This document shows, in pieces, positions 26,725-36,350 of a stretch of 64,000 nucleotides of DNA. A model generated the notes under the pieces. It was given only the letters and a program-made list of their open reading frames with translations. It made no database searches and was not told the DNA's origin. Within the stretch, counting starts at the first letter, position 1. Each line of letters begins with the position of its first letter. Position numbers and translations under genes: made by a program. The DNA is from Alexandriicola marinus (GTDB lineage: Bacteria; Pseudomonadota; Alphaproteobacteria; Rhodobacterales; Rhodobacteraceae), in assembly GCF_004000435.1 (NCBI RefSeq), contig NZ_RBVZ01000001.1, positions 1 through 64,000 of the forward strand, read 5' to 3'.

Positions 26725-26824
26725 CATAAGTGGACAATGGGGGAGTTGGAAAACGCTTGTCAAGTATTCTTGAGCCGGATCCGGGTGGGCTGATCCTTCG
26801 TGAGCCGAGATGCACGGGAATCGG

Positions 26825-26860
26825 GCGACGCGGGCCGGGCAGGGCAGCCTGCCGCGTCGC
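26825..26860 (-). terminator. Strong hairpin downstream of the second peptide-ABC ATPase
   Basis: Nine-base arms GCGACGCGG and CCGCGTCGC enclose an 18-base loop, 16 bases after the stop of the minus-strand ATPase gene (26877) and before the gntR promoter. No U-run; it probably ends or attenuates the dppDF-like transcript. Confidence 0.4.
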
Positions 26861-26876
26861 GATCCGCTGCGTTTTC

Positions 26877-27841
26877 TCAGGTGGTGTGGATACACGCGCT
26901 CAGATGACCTTCGCCGATCTTGCGCAATTCGGGCACGATCTTGGCGCATTCCTCCGTCGCCTTCGGGCACCGCGTGCGGAAGACGCATCCGCTGGGCGGA
27001 TTGATCGGGCTGGGGATGTCACCCTTGAGCACGATCCGCGAGCGCCGGCGACCGGGCTCGGGGATCGGCACGGCCGAAAGGAGCGCCTGCGTATAGGGAT
27101 GGTTCGGCCGGGCATAGAGATCGGCCGCGGTCGCGATCTCCATCACGCGGCCCAGATACATCACGATCACCCGGTCGCAGATATGTTCGACCACGCCCAG
27201 ATCGTGGGCGATGAACAGCATGGTCAGATCGAGATCGTTCTTCAGATCCTCGAGCAGGTTGATGACCTGCGCCTGGATCGACACGTCAAGCGCCGAGACG
27301 GGCTCATCCGCGACGATGAAGTCGGGCTCCACGGCGAGGGCCCGGGCGATCCCGATTCTCTGGCGCTGACCGCCGGAGAATTCGTGCGGGAACCGGTCGA
27401 GGTGATCGCGCGACAGGCCCACCTTTTCCAGCAGCGACGCCGCCCGGTCCTCCTGTTCGGACGGGGTGCCGATCTTGTGAAGGCGCAGCGGATGGGTCAG
27501 GACCTCGCGCACCTTTTCACGGGGGTTCAGGCTGGCATAGGGATCCTGGAAGATGATCTGCATCTTCTTGCGGTAGCGGCGCAGTTCCTGCGTGCCCATG
27601 GCCATGACATCGGCACCCTGAAATCGCACCGCACCGCTCGTGGCCGTCTCAAGGCGCAGGATCGTGCGGCCGACGGTGGTTTTTCCCGATCCGCTTTCGC
27701 CGACAAGGCCCACGACCTCGCCCGCGCCGATCTCGAACGAGATGTCGTCCACGGCCTTTACGTTGTTCACCACGCGGCGCAGCACGCCGCCATGGATCGG
27801 AAAGAACTTGCGCAGTTTGTCGACTTGCAGAAGCGGCGCGG

Positions 27842-27845
<4 letters not shown>
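26877..27845 (-). CDS. Oligopeptide/dipeptide ABC transporter ATP-binding protein (DppF/OppF type)
   Basis: 322 aa. Walker A GESGSGKTT at about 49-57, signature FSGGQRQRIGIARAL, Walker B FIVADEPVSALDVS, and the oligo_HPY C-terminal extension with CVFRTRCPKATEEC, whose clustered Cys are typical of this family. Its ATG overlaps the stop of the preceding ATPase by four bases. Works with the DppD-like protein at 27842, the permeases at 29237/30231 and the binding protein at 24177. Confidence 0.95.
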
Positions 27846-28873
<1,028 letters not shown>

Positions 28874-29236
28874 TTTTCATTCGTCCTCTTTCGTGGTCTA
28901 TCGCGGGGGAGGTGATTTGCATGGTATGGGACGTGCGGACTTTTTGGGCGCTCCCGCCCGTCGGAGGGCCACGGTTGGCCATCCTGTCCGATTTCGCAAC
29001 TTGCCAGCTTGACGCTCCCCGGTCCGCGTGATTTTGTTGTCATACTGTCGACAATCTATGGGATACTTTGGGAGAACAAGGATTTGATTGTCAAGCACCC
29101 CGGCACCGATGTCACCGCGAAAGTCAGGATGCGCCCAGCCCGTGGGCAGGCCATGCGCAATAGCGCCGAGCGATGCCGCACGATGTGCTTTTGTCCGGAG
29201 CCGCTCAGACGGCCGAACGTTTAGGGAATTCGGGGT
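28874..29236. promoter_or_regulatory. Divergent promoter region between the two halves of the peptide ABC cassette (363 bases)
   Basis: Holds the GATTGTCGACA motif (29046-29056, minus reading), CTTGACA at 29095-29089 on the minus strand, and a plus-strand TTGTCA (29037-29042) that could be a -35 for the permease genes with GATACT (29062-29067) as a weak -10. The motif would lie between these plus-strand boxes and downstream of the minus-strand -35, able to repress both directions. No RNA gene or credible small protein seen. Confidence 0.5.
29046..29056 (-). promoter_or_regulatory. Candidate GntR operator 2: GATTGTCGACA
   Basis: Exact copy of the 11-base motif; its core starts 43 bases from TGTCAAG at 29089. 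It is followed on the plus strand by ATGGGATAC, which is also near the copy at 44256. Confidence 0.6.
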
Positions 29237-30211
29237 ATGTGGACATTTCTGGTAAGGCGCCTGCTCCAGAGCATCATCGTTCTGATCGGCGTGACGCTGA
29301 TCAGCTTCGTGTCGCTCCAGATCGGGGGCGACCCGACCTATCTTTTCGTCTCCGAGAATGCCTCGTTGGAAGAGATCGAACGCACACGTGCCGCGCTGGG
29401 TTTCGACAGGCCGTTGCACATCCAGTATCTCAGTTATGTCTGGAATGCGCTTCAGGGTGATTTCGGAGATTCGCTCAGCTACCGGCAACCGGCGATGGGC
29501 GTCGTCATGGAGGCGATGCCCGCGACGATCGAGCTGACGATCTTTTCGCTGTTTCTGGCGATCGCGCTGTCGATCCCGCTGGGGATCTATGCCGCTCTCA
29601 AGCGGGGAAAGCCCGCCGATGGCGGCATCATGACGCTTGCCATGCTGGGTCAATCCATCCCGAATTTCTGGATGGGCATCATGATGATCATGTTCTTCGG
29701 GCTCTATCTGCGTTGGTTCCCGATATCGGGCCATGTCCCGTTCCTCGAGCCGCTTTTCGATGGCGACTTCGCGACCGCGTTCCGCAACCTGCCGCAATCC
29801 ATGTATTACATGATCATGCCGGCGATTGCCGTGGGGACATATACCTTGGCGCGCAACGCGCGGCTGGTTCGGTCCTCGATGCTCGAGGTTTTGCAGCAGG
29901 ATTACGTCCGGACCGCGCGGTCCAAAGGCATCTCCGAGAGGCGCGTGATCCTGCATCACGCGATGCGCAACGCCTGGCTGCCGGTCGTGACGATGATCGG
30001 GCTGGAATTCGGCTTCCTGCTGGGCGGTGTCGTCGTGGTCGAGACCGTATTCTCCTATCCGGGGATCGGCAGGCTTGTCTTCAACGCGATCAACCAGCGC
30101 GACATTCCGGTGGTTCAGGCCTCCGTCATCCTGATTGCCGTCATTTTCATCCTTTTGAACCTGATCGTCGATCTGATCTACGCGCGGCTCGATCCGCGTG
30201 TGAAACTCTGA
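29237..30211 (+). CDS. Peptide ABC transporter permease (DppB/OppB type)
   Basis: 324 aa with six hydrophobic segments. N-terminal LLQSIIVLIGVTLISFVSLQ and the family GFDRPLHIQYLSYVWNALQG are present, and the EAA loop lies around DYVRTARSKGISERRVILHH. First gene of a two-gene plus-strand unit; the partner permease starts 19 bases after its stop. Confidence 0.95.
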   Translation: MWTFLVRRLLQSIIVLIGVTLISFVSLQIGGDPTYLFVSENASLEEIERTRAALGFDRPLHIQYLSYVWNALQGDFGDSLSYRQPAMGVVMEAMPATIELTIFSLFLAIALSIPLGIYAALKRGKPADGGIMTLAMLGQSIPNFWMGIMMIMFFGLYLRWFPISGHVPFLEPLFDGDFATAFRNLPQSMYYMIMPAIAVGTYTLARNARLVRSSMLEVLQQDYVRTARSKGISERRVILHHAMRNAWLPVVTMIGLEFGFLLGGVVVVETVFSYPGIGRLVFNAINQRDIPVVQASVILIAVIFILLNLIVDLIYARLDPRVKL

Positions 30212-30230
30212 ATCTGGGGCATCACCGCAC

Positions 30231-31169
30231 ATGACCGATACCACACCCGCACCGAGCGCCGCCCAGACCGGAGATGTCGGCGGTCTTCCCGTGTCCTACC
30301 GCCGCCGGGAATTGCGCCGCGCCTTTCAGAGCATGGTGGCCAGCCGATGGGCGCTGGTGGGCATGCTGATCCTTGTCGTCGTCTGCATCGTGGCCATCTT
30401 CGGCCCGGCCATGGCGCCCTTCGATCCCAACCGCCAGAACATCATCACCCGTCTTCTTGAACCGGGCAGCCCGGGGCGCGGCGACGCGGTCTACTGGCTG
30501 GGGTCGGACCATCTGGGCCGTGACGTGCTGTCCCGCCTGCTTTACGGGGCGCGGGTCTCGCTTCTGGTGGGCGTGGCGGCCATCGCCGTCGGTGGCACGA
30601 TCGGCACGATCGCGGGGCTGGTCTCGGGCTATTTCGGGGGCTGGATCGACGATGTCATCATGCGAATCGGCGATATCCAGCTGGCCTTCCCCTTCATCCT
30701 TCTGGCGATCATGTTCCTCGTCGTTCTGGGGCCAGGTCTGATGAACATGATCCTTGTTCTGGGGATCGGGCAATGGATCACCTATGCCCGGATCGTGCGC
30801 GCCCAGACGCTGAGCCTGCGCGAAAAGGAATATGTCGAGGCTGCTCGCGCCATGGGTGACAGGACGATCTCGATCCTGTTCCGGACGATCCTGCCCAATA
30901 TCATGGCGCCCCTGACGGTGATCGCCTCGTTCAACGTGGCAAGCGTGATCCTGTCCGAGGCAGCGCTGTCCTTCCTCGGGCTTGGGGTCCCGCCGGATGT
31001 GCCCACATGGGGCAGCATGCTGTCGGAAAGCCGCGATCACCTGTTGTCGAACAAATGGTGGCTGGCGGTGTTCCCGGGGCTGGCGATCGTGTTCACGGTT
31101 CTTGCCTTCAACATCATCGGCGACTGGCTCCGGGACTTCCTCGATCCCCGGCTCAAGGAAAACGGCTAG
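30231..31169 (+). CDS. Peptide ABC transporter permease (DppC/OppC type)
   Basis: 312 aa. N-terminal OppC_N segment (FQSMVASRWALVGMLILVVV), then family landmarks WLGSDHLGRDVLSRLLYGAR and the EAA loop around EYVEAARAMGDRTISILF. Convergent with the ABC exporter pair that ends at 31185; only 15 bases separate the stops. Confidence 0.95.
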   Translation: MTDTTPAPSAAQTGDVGGLPVSYRRRELRRAFQSMVASRWALVGMLILVVVCIVAIFGPAMAPFDPNRQNIITRLLEPGSPGRGDAVYWLGSDHLGRDVLSRLLYGARVSLLVGVAAIAVGGTIGTIAGLVSGYFGGWIDDVIMRIGDIQLAFPFILLAIMFLVVLGPGLMNMILVLGIGQWITYARIVRAQTLSLREKEYVEAARAMGDRTISILFRTILPNIMAPLTVIASFNVASVILSEAALSFLGLGVPPDVPTWGSMLSESRDHLLSNKWWLAVFPGLAIVFTVLAFNIIGDWLRDFLDPRLKENG

Positions 31170-31184
31170 AGCGGCGCGGACGTC

Positions 31185-33071
31185 TCAGGACGCACGACCA
31201 CTGGCCTCGGCCACGGGCAAATCATCGAACGAGGCATAATTCGCGCTGTAAAGTTGGGCATAGAGCGCGTCATTGGCGATCAGTTCGTCATGCGTGCCTT
31301 GTTCGAGAACCTCGCCCGCCTGCAGCACGATGATCCGGTCGGCGTCGCGGATGGTGGCAAGCCTGTGGGCGATCACCACGCCCGTGCGCCCGGTCAGCAA
31401 TGTCTTGAGGGCCTTCTGGATCAGCATCTCGGTATAGCTGTCGATGCTGGCCGTCGCCTCGTCCAGAACAAGGATGCGGGCGTCGGCGACCAGCGCGCGC
31501 GCAAAGCTGATCAATTGACGCTGCCCAAGCGAAAGCGCGCCACCCCGTTCGCCCATCACGGTGTCATAGCCCTCGGGCAGGGCGCTGATGAAGTCGTGCG
31601 CGCCCACTGCGCGGGCCGCCTCGATCACGTCCTGTTCGGTCGCGTCGGTCTTGTTGTAGCGGATGTTTTCCATGACCGTGCCGCTGAACAGATAGGGTTC
31701 CTGCAACACCATCGCGATCTCACGACCAAGCGAGGCCTGTGTCACGTCCCGCACGTCGTGGCCCCCTACGATGACCTGCCCCCCCTGCACGTCGTAGAAC
31801 CGCTTGAGCAGGGACATGGCGCTGGATTTGCCCGACCCCGTGGGGCCCACAAGGGCGACCGTCTCGCCGGGCTCGACGCGGAAATTGACGCCCCTGAGCA
31901 CCGGATTGGACGGAGAATAGCCAAACGTCACGTCGCGAAACTCGACCGATCCGTCCATGTCATGGGGAAGGTCGGTCGCATCCTTGGCATCGGTGATATC
32001 GACCTTCACATCGAGAACCTCGATCAACCGCGAGCCCGAGGCCATGGCCCGTTGCATCACCGAATATTGCATCGTCAGCGACCGGATCGGATCGAAGAAC
32101 CGCTGGATATAGAACAGGAACGTGACCATCACGCCCACCTCGAGCCGCCCTGTCAGGACCATCGAGCCGCCCAGAACGACCACCACGGCCATCGCCGTCC
32201 CGGTCAGCCCGTCGACGATGGGAACCATGACCTGCGCGAATTTCGACGCGGTCCTGTTGGCCTCCAGCGTCGCACGCGCCTTGTCGGCGTAAAGCTCGAA
32301 ATTCACCGGCTGGCGTTCCATCCCCTGAACGGTGCGCACGCCGTGAATGGCCTCGGCCAGCGCGCCGTTGGCCACGGAATTCGCCTCGTGCGCCGCCATG
32401 AAGGCCACCCGCGCGCGGGGCAGCCATGCCACCCGAACGGCAAACAGGACCGGCAGCACCAGAAGCGTGAGCAACCCGAGTTGCCAGTCCAGCCAGAGCA
32501 TGGCCACGATGATCCCGATCAGCAGGACAAGGTCGCCGACCGACAGGACCGATGTTTCCAGAAATTCCTGCATCGCATTCACATCGCCCTGCAGGCGCGA
32601 CATCAGGCGGCCGACCTCGGTCTTGTCCATGAAGGACAGCGATACGTCCTGCAGGTGGTCGAACATCGCCGTCCTGATGTCGAAGAGGACATTCTCCGCG
32701 GCCTTTCCGACCACGTTTTCCTGCACCCAGGAGGCCGCGAAATTGATCGTGATCGTCAGAGCGAATAGCCCAAGGGACCACGCCAGCGCCGCGCGCCCCG
32801 CCGCATCGCCCGACAGGCCGCTGTCGATGGCGCGCCCGATGATCAGAGGGATGGCCAGCTGCGTGGCCGTAAAGACCAGAACGGCGAGGATCGAGATGAC
32901 GAGTTGCCGGCGATAGGGCCGGACAAAGACCCAGATGCGCGACAGGATGTTGCGGTCGAAAAGGCGGCCGAACATCTCTTCCTCGATCCGGTGCGATCCC
33001 ACGACCGCGCGCGGCGGGCGGCGTCCGTTGTCGCGGACGTCGCCGCGTTCGACTTCGAGTTCTTCGGTCAT
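31185..33071 (-). CDS. ABC exporter half-transporter, catalytically canonical subunit (ABCB/MsbA type)
   Basis: 628 aa: a cytoplasmic N-terminal arm of about 45 residues, six membrane helices (about 50-330) and a nucleotide-binding domain from about 370. Walker A GPTGSGKSS near 405, signature LSLGQRQL near 509, Walker B ILVLDEATASID near 530 with the catalytic Glu intact. Start overlaps the upstream partner stop by four bases. With the partner's degenerate Walker B this matches heterodimeric exporters such as TM287/288 or BmrCD. Substrate unknown; it could export toxic intermediates or a peptide-like product. Confidence 0.92.
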   Translation of the reverse strand: MTEELEVERGDVRDNGRRPPRAVVGSHRIEEEMFGRLFDRNILSRIWVFVRPYRRQLVISILAVLVFTATQLAIPLIIGRAIDSGLSGDAAGRAALAWSLGLFALTITINFAASWVQENVVGKAAENVLFDIRTAMFDHLQDVSLSFMDKTEVGRLMSRLQGDVNAMQEFLETSVLSVGDLVLLIGIIVAMLWLDWQLGLLTLLVLPVLFAVRVAWLPRARVAFMAAHEANSVANGALAEAIHGVRTVQGMERQPVNFELYADKARATLEANRTASKFAQVMVPIVDGLTGTAMAVVVVLGGSMVLTGRLEVGVMVTFLFYIQRFFDPIRSLTMQYSVMQRAMASGSRLIEVLDVKVDITDAKDATDLPHDMDGSVEFRDVTFGYSPSNPVLRGVNFRVEPGETVALVGPTGSGKSSAMSLLKRFYDVQGGQVIVGGHDVRDVTQASLGREIAMVLQEPYLFSGTVMENIRYNKTDATEQDVIEAARAVGAHDFISALPEGYDTVMGERGGALSLGQRQLISFARALVADARILVLDEATASIDSYTEMLIQKALKTLLTGRTGVVIAHRLATIRDADRIIVLQAGEVLEQGTHDELIANDALYAQLYSANYASFDDLPVAEASGRAS

Positions 33072-34888
33072 GGCGTGTCTTCTGTTTCATCGGGACGGAT
33101 CTGCAGATCGTGCAGCGCCCGGTAGCGCCCCCCGAGGGCAAGGAGTTCGGAATGCGTGCCCTGTTCGACGACGCGACCCGCCTCGATGAACAGGATGCGG
33201 TCTGCATGCATCAGCGAATTCAGCCGGTGGGCCACGATGATCGTCACGCGATCACGGGCCTGCGCCTGGATCGTCGTCCGGATGCGATGTTCGGTTCCGG
33301 CGTCGACGGCGGCCGTGCTGTCGTCGAAGACGAGGATCGCGGGCCGCAGCATGAGCGTGCGGGCGATGGTCATGCGCTGGCGCTGACCGCCCGAAAGCGA
33401 GACGCCCCGCTCGCCCACGATGGTGTCATAGCCGGCGGGCAGCGTTGCGATGAACTGGTGCAGTTGCGCCGACGCACTGGCATCGACGATCTGTGACGGC
33501 GGCGCCCATGGGTCTCCATAGGCGATGTTGTTCTCGAGGCTCGTGGTGAACAGAAAGGCGTCCTGCTGCACCACGACCACCGAATGGCGCAGCGAGCGGA
33601 GCGTGACGTCGCGGATGTCCTGCCCGTCGATCGTGATGGCGCCGGAACTCACCTCGTAGAAGCGCGGGATCAGGTGCGCGATCGTCGATTTGCCGCTGCC
33701 GGGCGGGCCGATCAGGCCGATCGTCTCACCGCGTCTTGCGGTGAAGCTGACACCGTTCAGCGTGGGTGTGACGGCGCCTGGATAGGTAAAGCCCACGTCC
33801 TCGAAGCGCAGCACCCCGTCCGAGACCTCCAGATCGGGTGCGCCGGGCGTGTCGGTGATCGCAAGGTCGAGGTCGAGAAGGGCAAAAAGCCGTTCGCCGC
33901 AGGTCGCGGTGCGGGCAAAGGAATTGACCAGCATGCCCAGCTGACGAACCGGCATCTGAAGAATCGTCATGAAGGTCAGGAACGAGGCCAGCGTGCCCAC
34001 CGTGATCTCGCCAGCCACGACCTTGCCGCTGCCGACCCAGAGGACCAGCCCCATCGCCATCAGGAACGAGAACGTCATCGCACTGGTGTTGCGCACCCGG
34101 ATGCCGACCCTCTCGTGCGCCAGCTCCAGCGCGCTTTCCGAGGCGGTCGCGTATTTCTCCATTTCGTGGCGCTTGGCGCCAAAGGCGCGCACCACACGGA
34201 TGCCGGCGAGGTTTTCTTCCATCACGCGGCTCAGCACCGAAAGCCGGTTCTGCAATTCCAGCCATGTCCCGCGCAGCTTGAGCTGGCTGACCGACGACCG
34301 CCACGCCACGAAGGGCACGAAGCTGAGGGCGAACAGGCCGAGGACAAGGTCGGTCGACAGCAACAGATAACCACCGAACCCGATCAGGACGCTCAGAAGA
34401 ACGATCCGCACCAGCCCGGTGGAAAAGAACATCCGGACGCCTTCGAGGTCGAGCATCCCCAGCGTGATCAGGTCACCGGAATGCACCCGGTCGTGAAAGC
34501 CGAAGCTGAGGCGCTGGATTTTCTCGTAGTAGCTGAGCCGCAGGCGGTAGGCGACCATATGGCCAACGCTTTCGCTGAAATAGTTCTGAAAGACGGTGAA
34601 CGCGCCCCGCGCCATGGCCACAAGAAGCACCAGCCACGCGGTCTGCCACAGCGCCTCCTGCGCTGCCGCGGTCCCGCCATCGACAAGCATCTGCGTCTGA
34701 TCGACCGCGCGTCCCAGAAGGATGGGGATCAGCAGCTGAAGGCTGGCCGCCACAAGCGTCGCGATGATTGCGACGGCCGCGATGACCGGGCTTTGCAGCG
34801 ACAGCCGCGTAACGCGCCAGATCGTGCGCATCCCCGCGCGCCATCCGACCGTGTCGGTCGGGCGCATGATCTCGTCGGCGATCGTCAT
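33068..34888 (-). CDS. ABC exporter half-transporter with degenerate catalytic site
   Basis: 606 aa, six membrane helices (about 25-320) and a nucleotide-binding domain. Walker A GPPGSGKST near 394, signature LSGGQRQRMTIARTL near 499. Walker B reads ILVFDDSTAAVD near 522, so the catalytic Glu after the Walker B Asp is an Asp, the mark of the degenerate site in heterodimeric ABC exporters. Lies 70 bases downstream of the amidohydrolase at 34959 and is the ninth gene of the long minus-strand run. Confidence 0.92.
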   Translation of the reverse strand: MTIADEIMRPTDTVGWRAGMRTIWRVTRLSLQSPVIAAVAIIATLVAASLQLLIPILLGRAVDQTQMLVDGGTAAAQEALWQTAWLVLLVAMARGAFTVFQNYFSESVGHMVAYRLRLSYYEKIQRLSFGFHDRVHSGDLITLGMLDLEGVRMFFSTGLVRIVLLSVLIGFGGYLLLSTDLVLGLFALSFVPFVAWRSSVSQLKLRGTWLELQNRLSVLSRVMEENLAGIRVVRAFGAKRHEMEKYATASESALELAHERVGIRVRNTSAMTFSFLMAMGLVLWVGSGKVVAGEITVGTLASFLTFMTILQMPVRQLGMLVNSFARTATCGERLFALLDLDLAITDTPGAPDLEVSDGVLRFEDVGFTYPGAVTPTLNGVSFTARRGETIGLIGPPGSGKSTIAHLIPRFYEVSSGAITIDGQDIRDVTLRSLRHSVVVVQQDAFLFTTSLENNIAYGDPWAPPSQIVDASASAQLHQFIATLPAGYDTIVGERGVSLSGGQRQRMTIARTLMLRPAILVFDDSTAAVDAGTEHRIRTTIQAQARDRVTIIVAHRLNSLMHADRILFIEAGRVVEQGTHSELLALGGRYRALHDLQIRPDETEDTP

Positions 34889-34958
34889 GCCGTCTTGTCC
34901 TCTTGCACTGGCGTATCGGGGCTGGGCCGCGATATCCGGGCCTAGCGCAGACGACGCC

Positions 34959-36350
34959 TCATTTTTCCGCGCGCGGGGTTACGAAAGACCCTCCGCCCGC
35001 TGTTCCGGTGATCCGGCCGTCCTCGAAGACGGTCTTGCCCCTGACGATGGTGCGGCAGACCTTGCCTTGCAGCCGACGCCCCTCGAACAGATGTGCAACC
35101 TCGCGCGCGTGGGTATGCAGGGTCTCGGCGCTCAGGGCGGTCTCGTCCGTCAGATCGACAATCGTCACGTCTGCACAGCTTCCCGGCAGCAGGGCCCCCT
35201 TCCAGGGGAAAAGACCATAGCGACGCGCTCCGTTCGCACAGACCAAATCATGGGCGCGCCCGAGACTCAAGCGGCCCCGTGCGACGGCATCCAGCATCGC
35301 GGGAAGGATGAACTCGATCCCCGGGACGCCCGGCGGGGCGGCGGGGAAATTGCCTTCGGCCGCCTGTTTCTCGGCGTGGGAAAAGGGGGCGTGGTCGGTC
35401 GTGACATAGTTGATCACCCCGTCCTCGATCGCCTGCCACAGAGCATCCTGATCGGCCTGATGGCGGATCGGCGGGTTGACCTTGGCATAGACGCCGGCCC
35501 GGGCCACGTCTTCCTCCGTGGTGAACAGATATTGCGGGCAGGTCTCGGCAGTGAAATCGCTGGTGCCCGCAAAGGCGCGCAGGACGTCAACCGTCTCGGC
35601 GCTGGTGACATGGGCGATATGCAGCTTTGCCTGCGCGGTCATGTTCATGGCAAGGAGTTTGGCCACGGCGACGGATTCGCAGACCGCCGGGCGCGACGCA
35701 CCGTGTGTTGCGGCATCTGCCGGGTCGAGGCGCGACGCCTCGGCCTCGAAATGTTCCAGAAGCTGCGCGCTTTCGGCATGAACGACGACGGGCAGGCCCG
35801 TGCCGGCCAGAAGCGTGAGGGCGCGAAGCTGGTCGGCCTCGTCGGGGAAGGCCAGGCCGTCGAATTCGTCGGCGCGCCCCGGGGGCGGCGCGGTGGTGAA
35901 GATCTTCCAGGCGATGCAACCCAGTGCCATCATCGCGTCCCGGGAGGCGACGGTGAGGTCTCCGGGCGCGGCATAAAGCCCGAAATCCATGAAGGCGTTC
36001 TGTGCGAAATGATCGCGTCGCTGGGCCAGTTCTTCAGGGGTCGAGCAGCAGGGCTTCGAGATCGGCATCTCGAACAAGGTGGTCACGCCGCCGGCGGCGG
36101 CGGCCCGGGTCTCGGACTGGACGGTGCCGCGTTCGGGATAGGCGGGGGCGCGGACATGAAAATGGATGTCGACGATCCCGGGCAGGAGCGTCTTGCCCGC
36201 CGCGTCGATCACCTCGACGGCGTCGGGTCCGGTGCCGGGGGCATAGACGCCCGCGACCCGGCCATCGGCAAGCCCAAGATCGGCCCGGCACGGACCGTCG
36301 GGCAGCAGAACCTCCCCGCCCGTGATCAGGGTGTCGAGCGGGCCGGTCAT
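34959..36350 (-). CDS. Cyclic amidohydrolase (dihydroorotase/allantoinase/hydantoinase family)
   Basis: 463 aa. Complete binuclear site: DIHFHVRAP with His63 and His65, AWKIFTT with the carboxylated Lys149, VVHAES with His191, IAHVTSAE with His247, and TTDHAPFS with Asp319. The overall form is nearest allantoinase or class III dihydroorotase: ring opening of a hydantoin, allantoin or dihydropyrimidine. It overlaps the gene for the unknown 474-residue protein by four bases. The cluster also holds AllD-, PuuE- and AllA-like proteins, which supports a ureide substrate. Confidence 0.9.
   Translation of the reverse strand: MTGPLDTLITGGEVLLPDGPCRADLGLADGRVAGVYAPGTGPDAVEVIDAAGKTLLPGIVDIHFHVRAPAYPERGTVQSETRAAAAGGVTTLFEMPISKPCCSTPEELAQRRDHFAQNAFMDFGLYAAPGDLTVASRDAMMALGCIAWKIFTTAPPPGRADEFDGLAFPDEADQLRALTLLAGTGLPVVVHAESAQLLEHFEAEASRLDPADAATHGASRPAVCESVAVAKLLAMNMTAQAKLHIAHVTSAETVDVLRAFAGTSDFTAETCPQYLFTTEEDVARAGVYAKVNPPIRHQADQDALWQAIEDGVINYVTTDHAPFSHAEKQAAEGNFPAAPPGVPGIEFILPAMLDAVARGRLSLGRAHDLVCANGARRYGLFPWKGALLPGSCADVTIVDLTDETALSAETLHTHAREVAHLFEGRRLQGKVCRTIVRGKTVFEDGRITGTAGGGSFVTPRAEK

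Larger units (their letters stand above)
26528..26876 (-). promoter_or_regulatory. Regulatory region upstream of gntR (349 bases, no gene)
   Basis: Contains, reading toward gntR on the minus strand, a -35-like CTTGACA (26764-26758), a GATTGTCGACA motif (26724-26714), a 7-bp inverted repeat TGTCGCC/GGCGACA (26672-26678 and 26686-26692) and a one-mismatch motif copy (26651-26661). The implied transcript start near 26725 leaves a leader of about 200 bases, unusually long. No convincing small gene is seen. Confidence 0.5.

Noticed and set aside
29009-29224. 71-codon plus-strand frame inside the divergent promoter region
   Set aside because: Overlaps the operator and promoter boxes and has no protein-like features.
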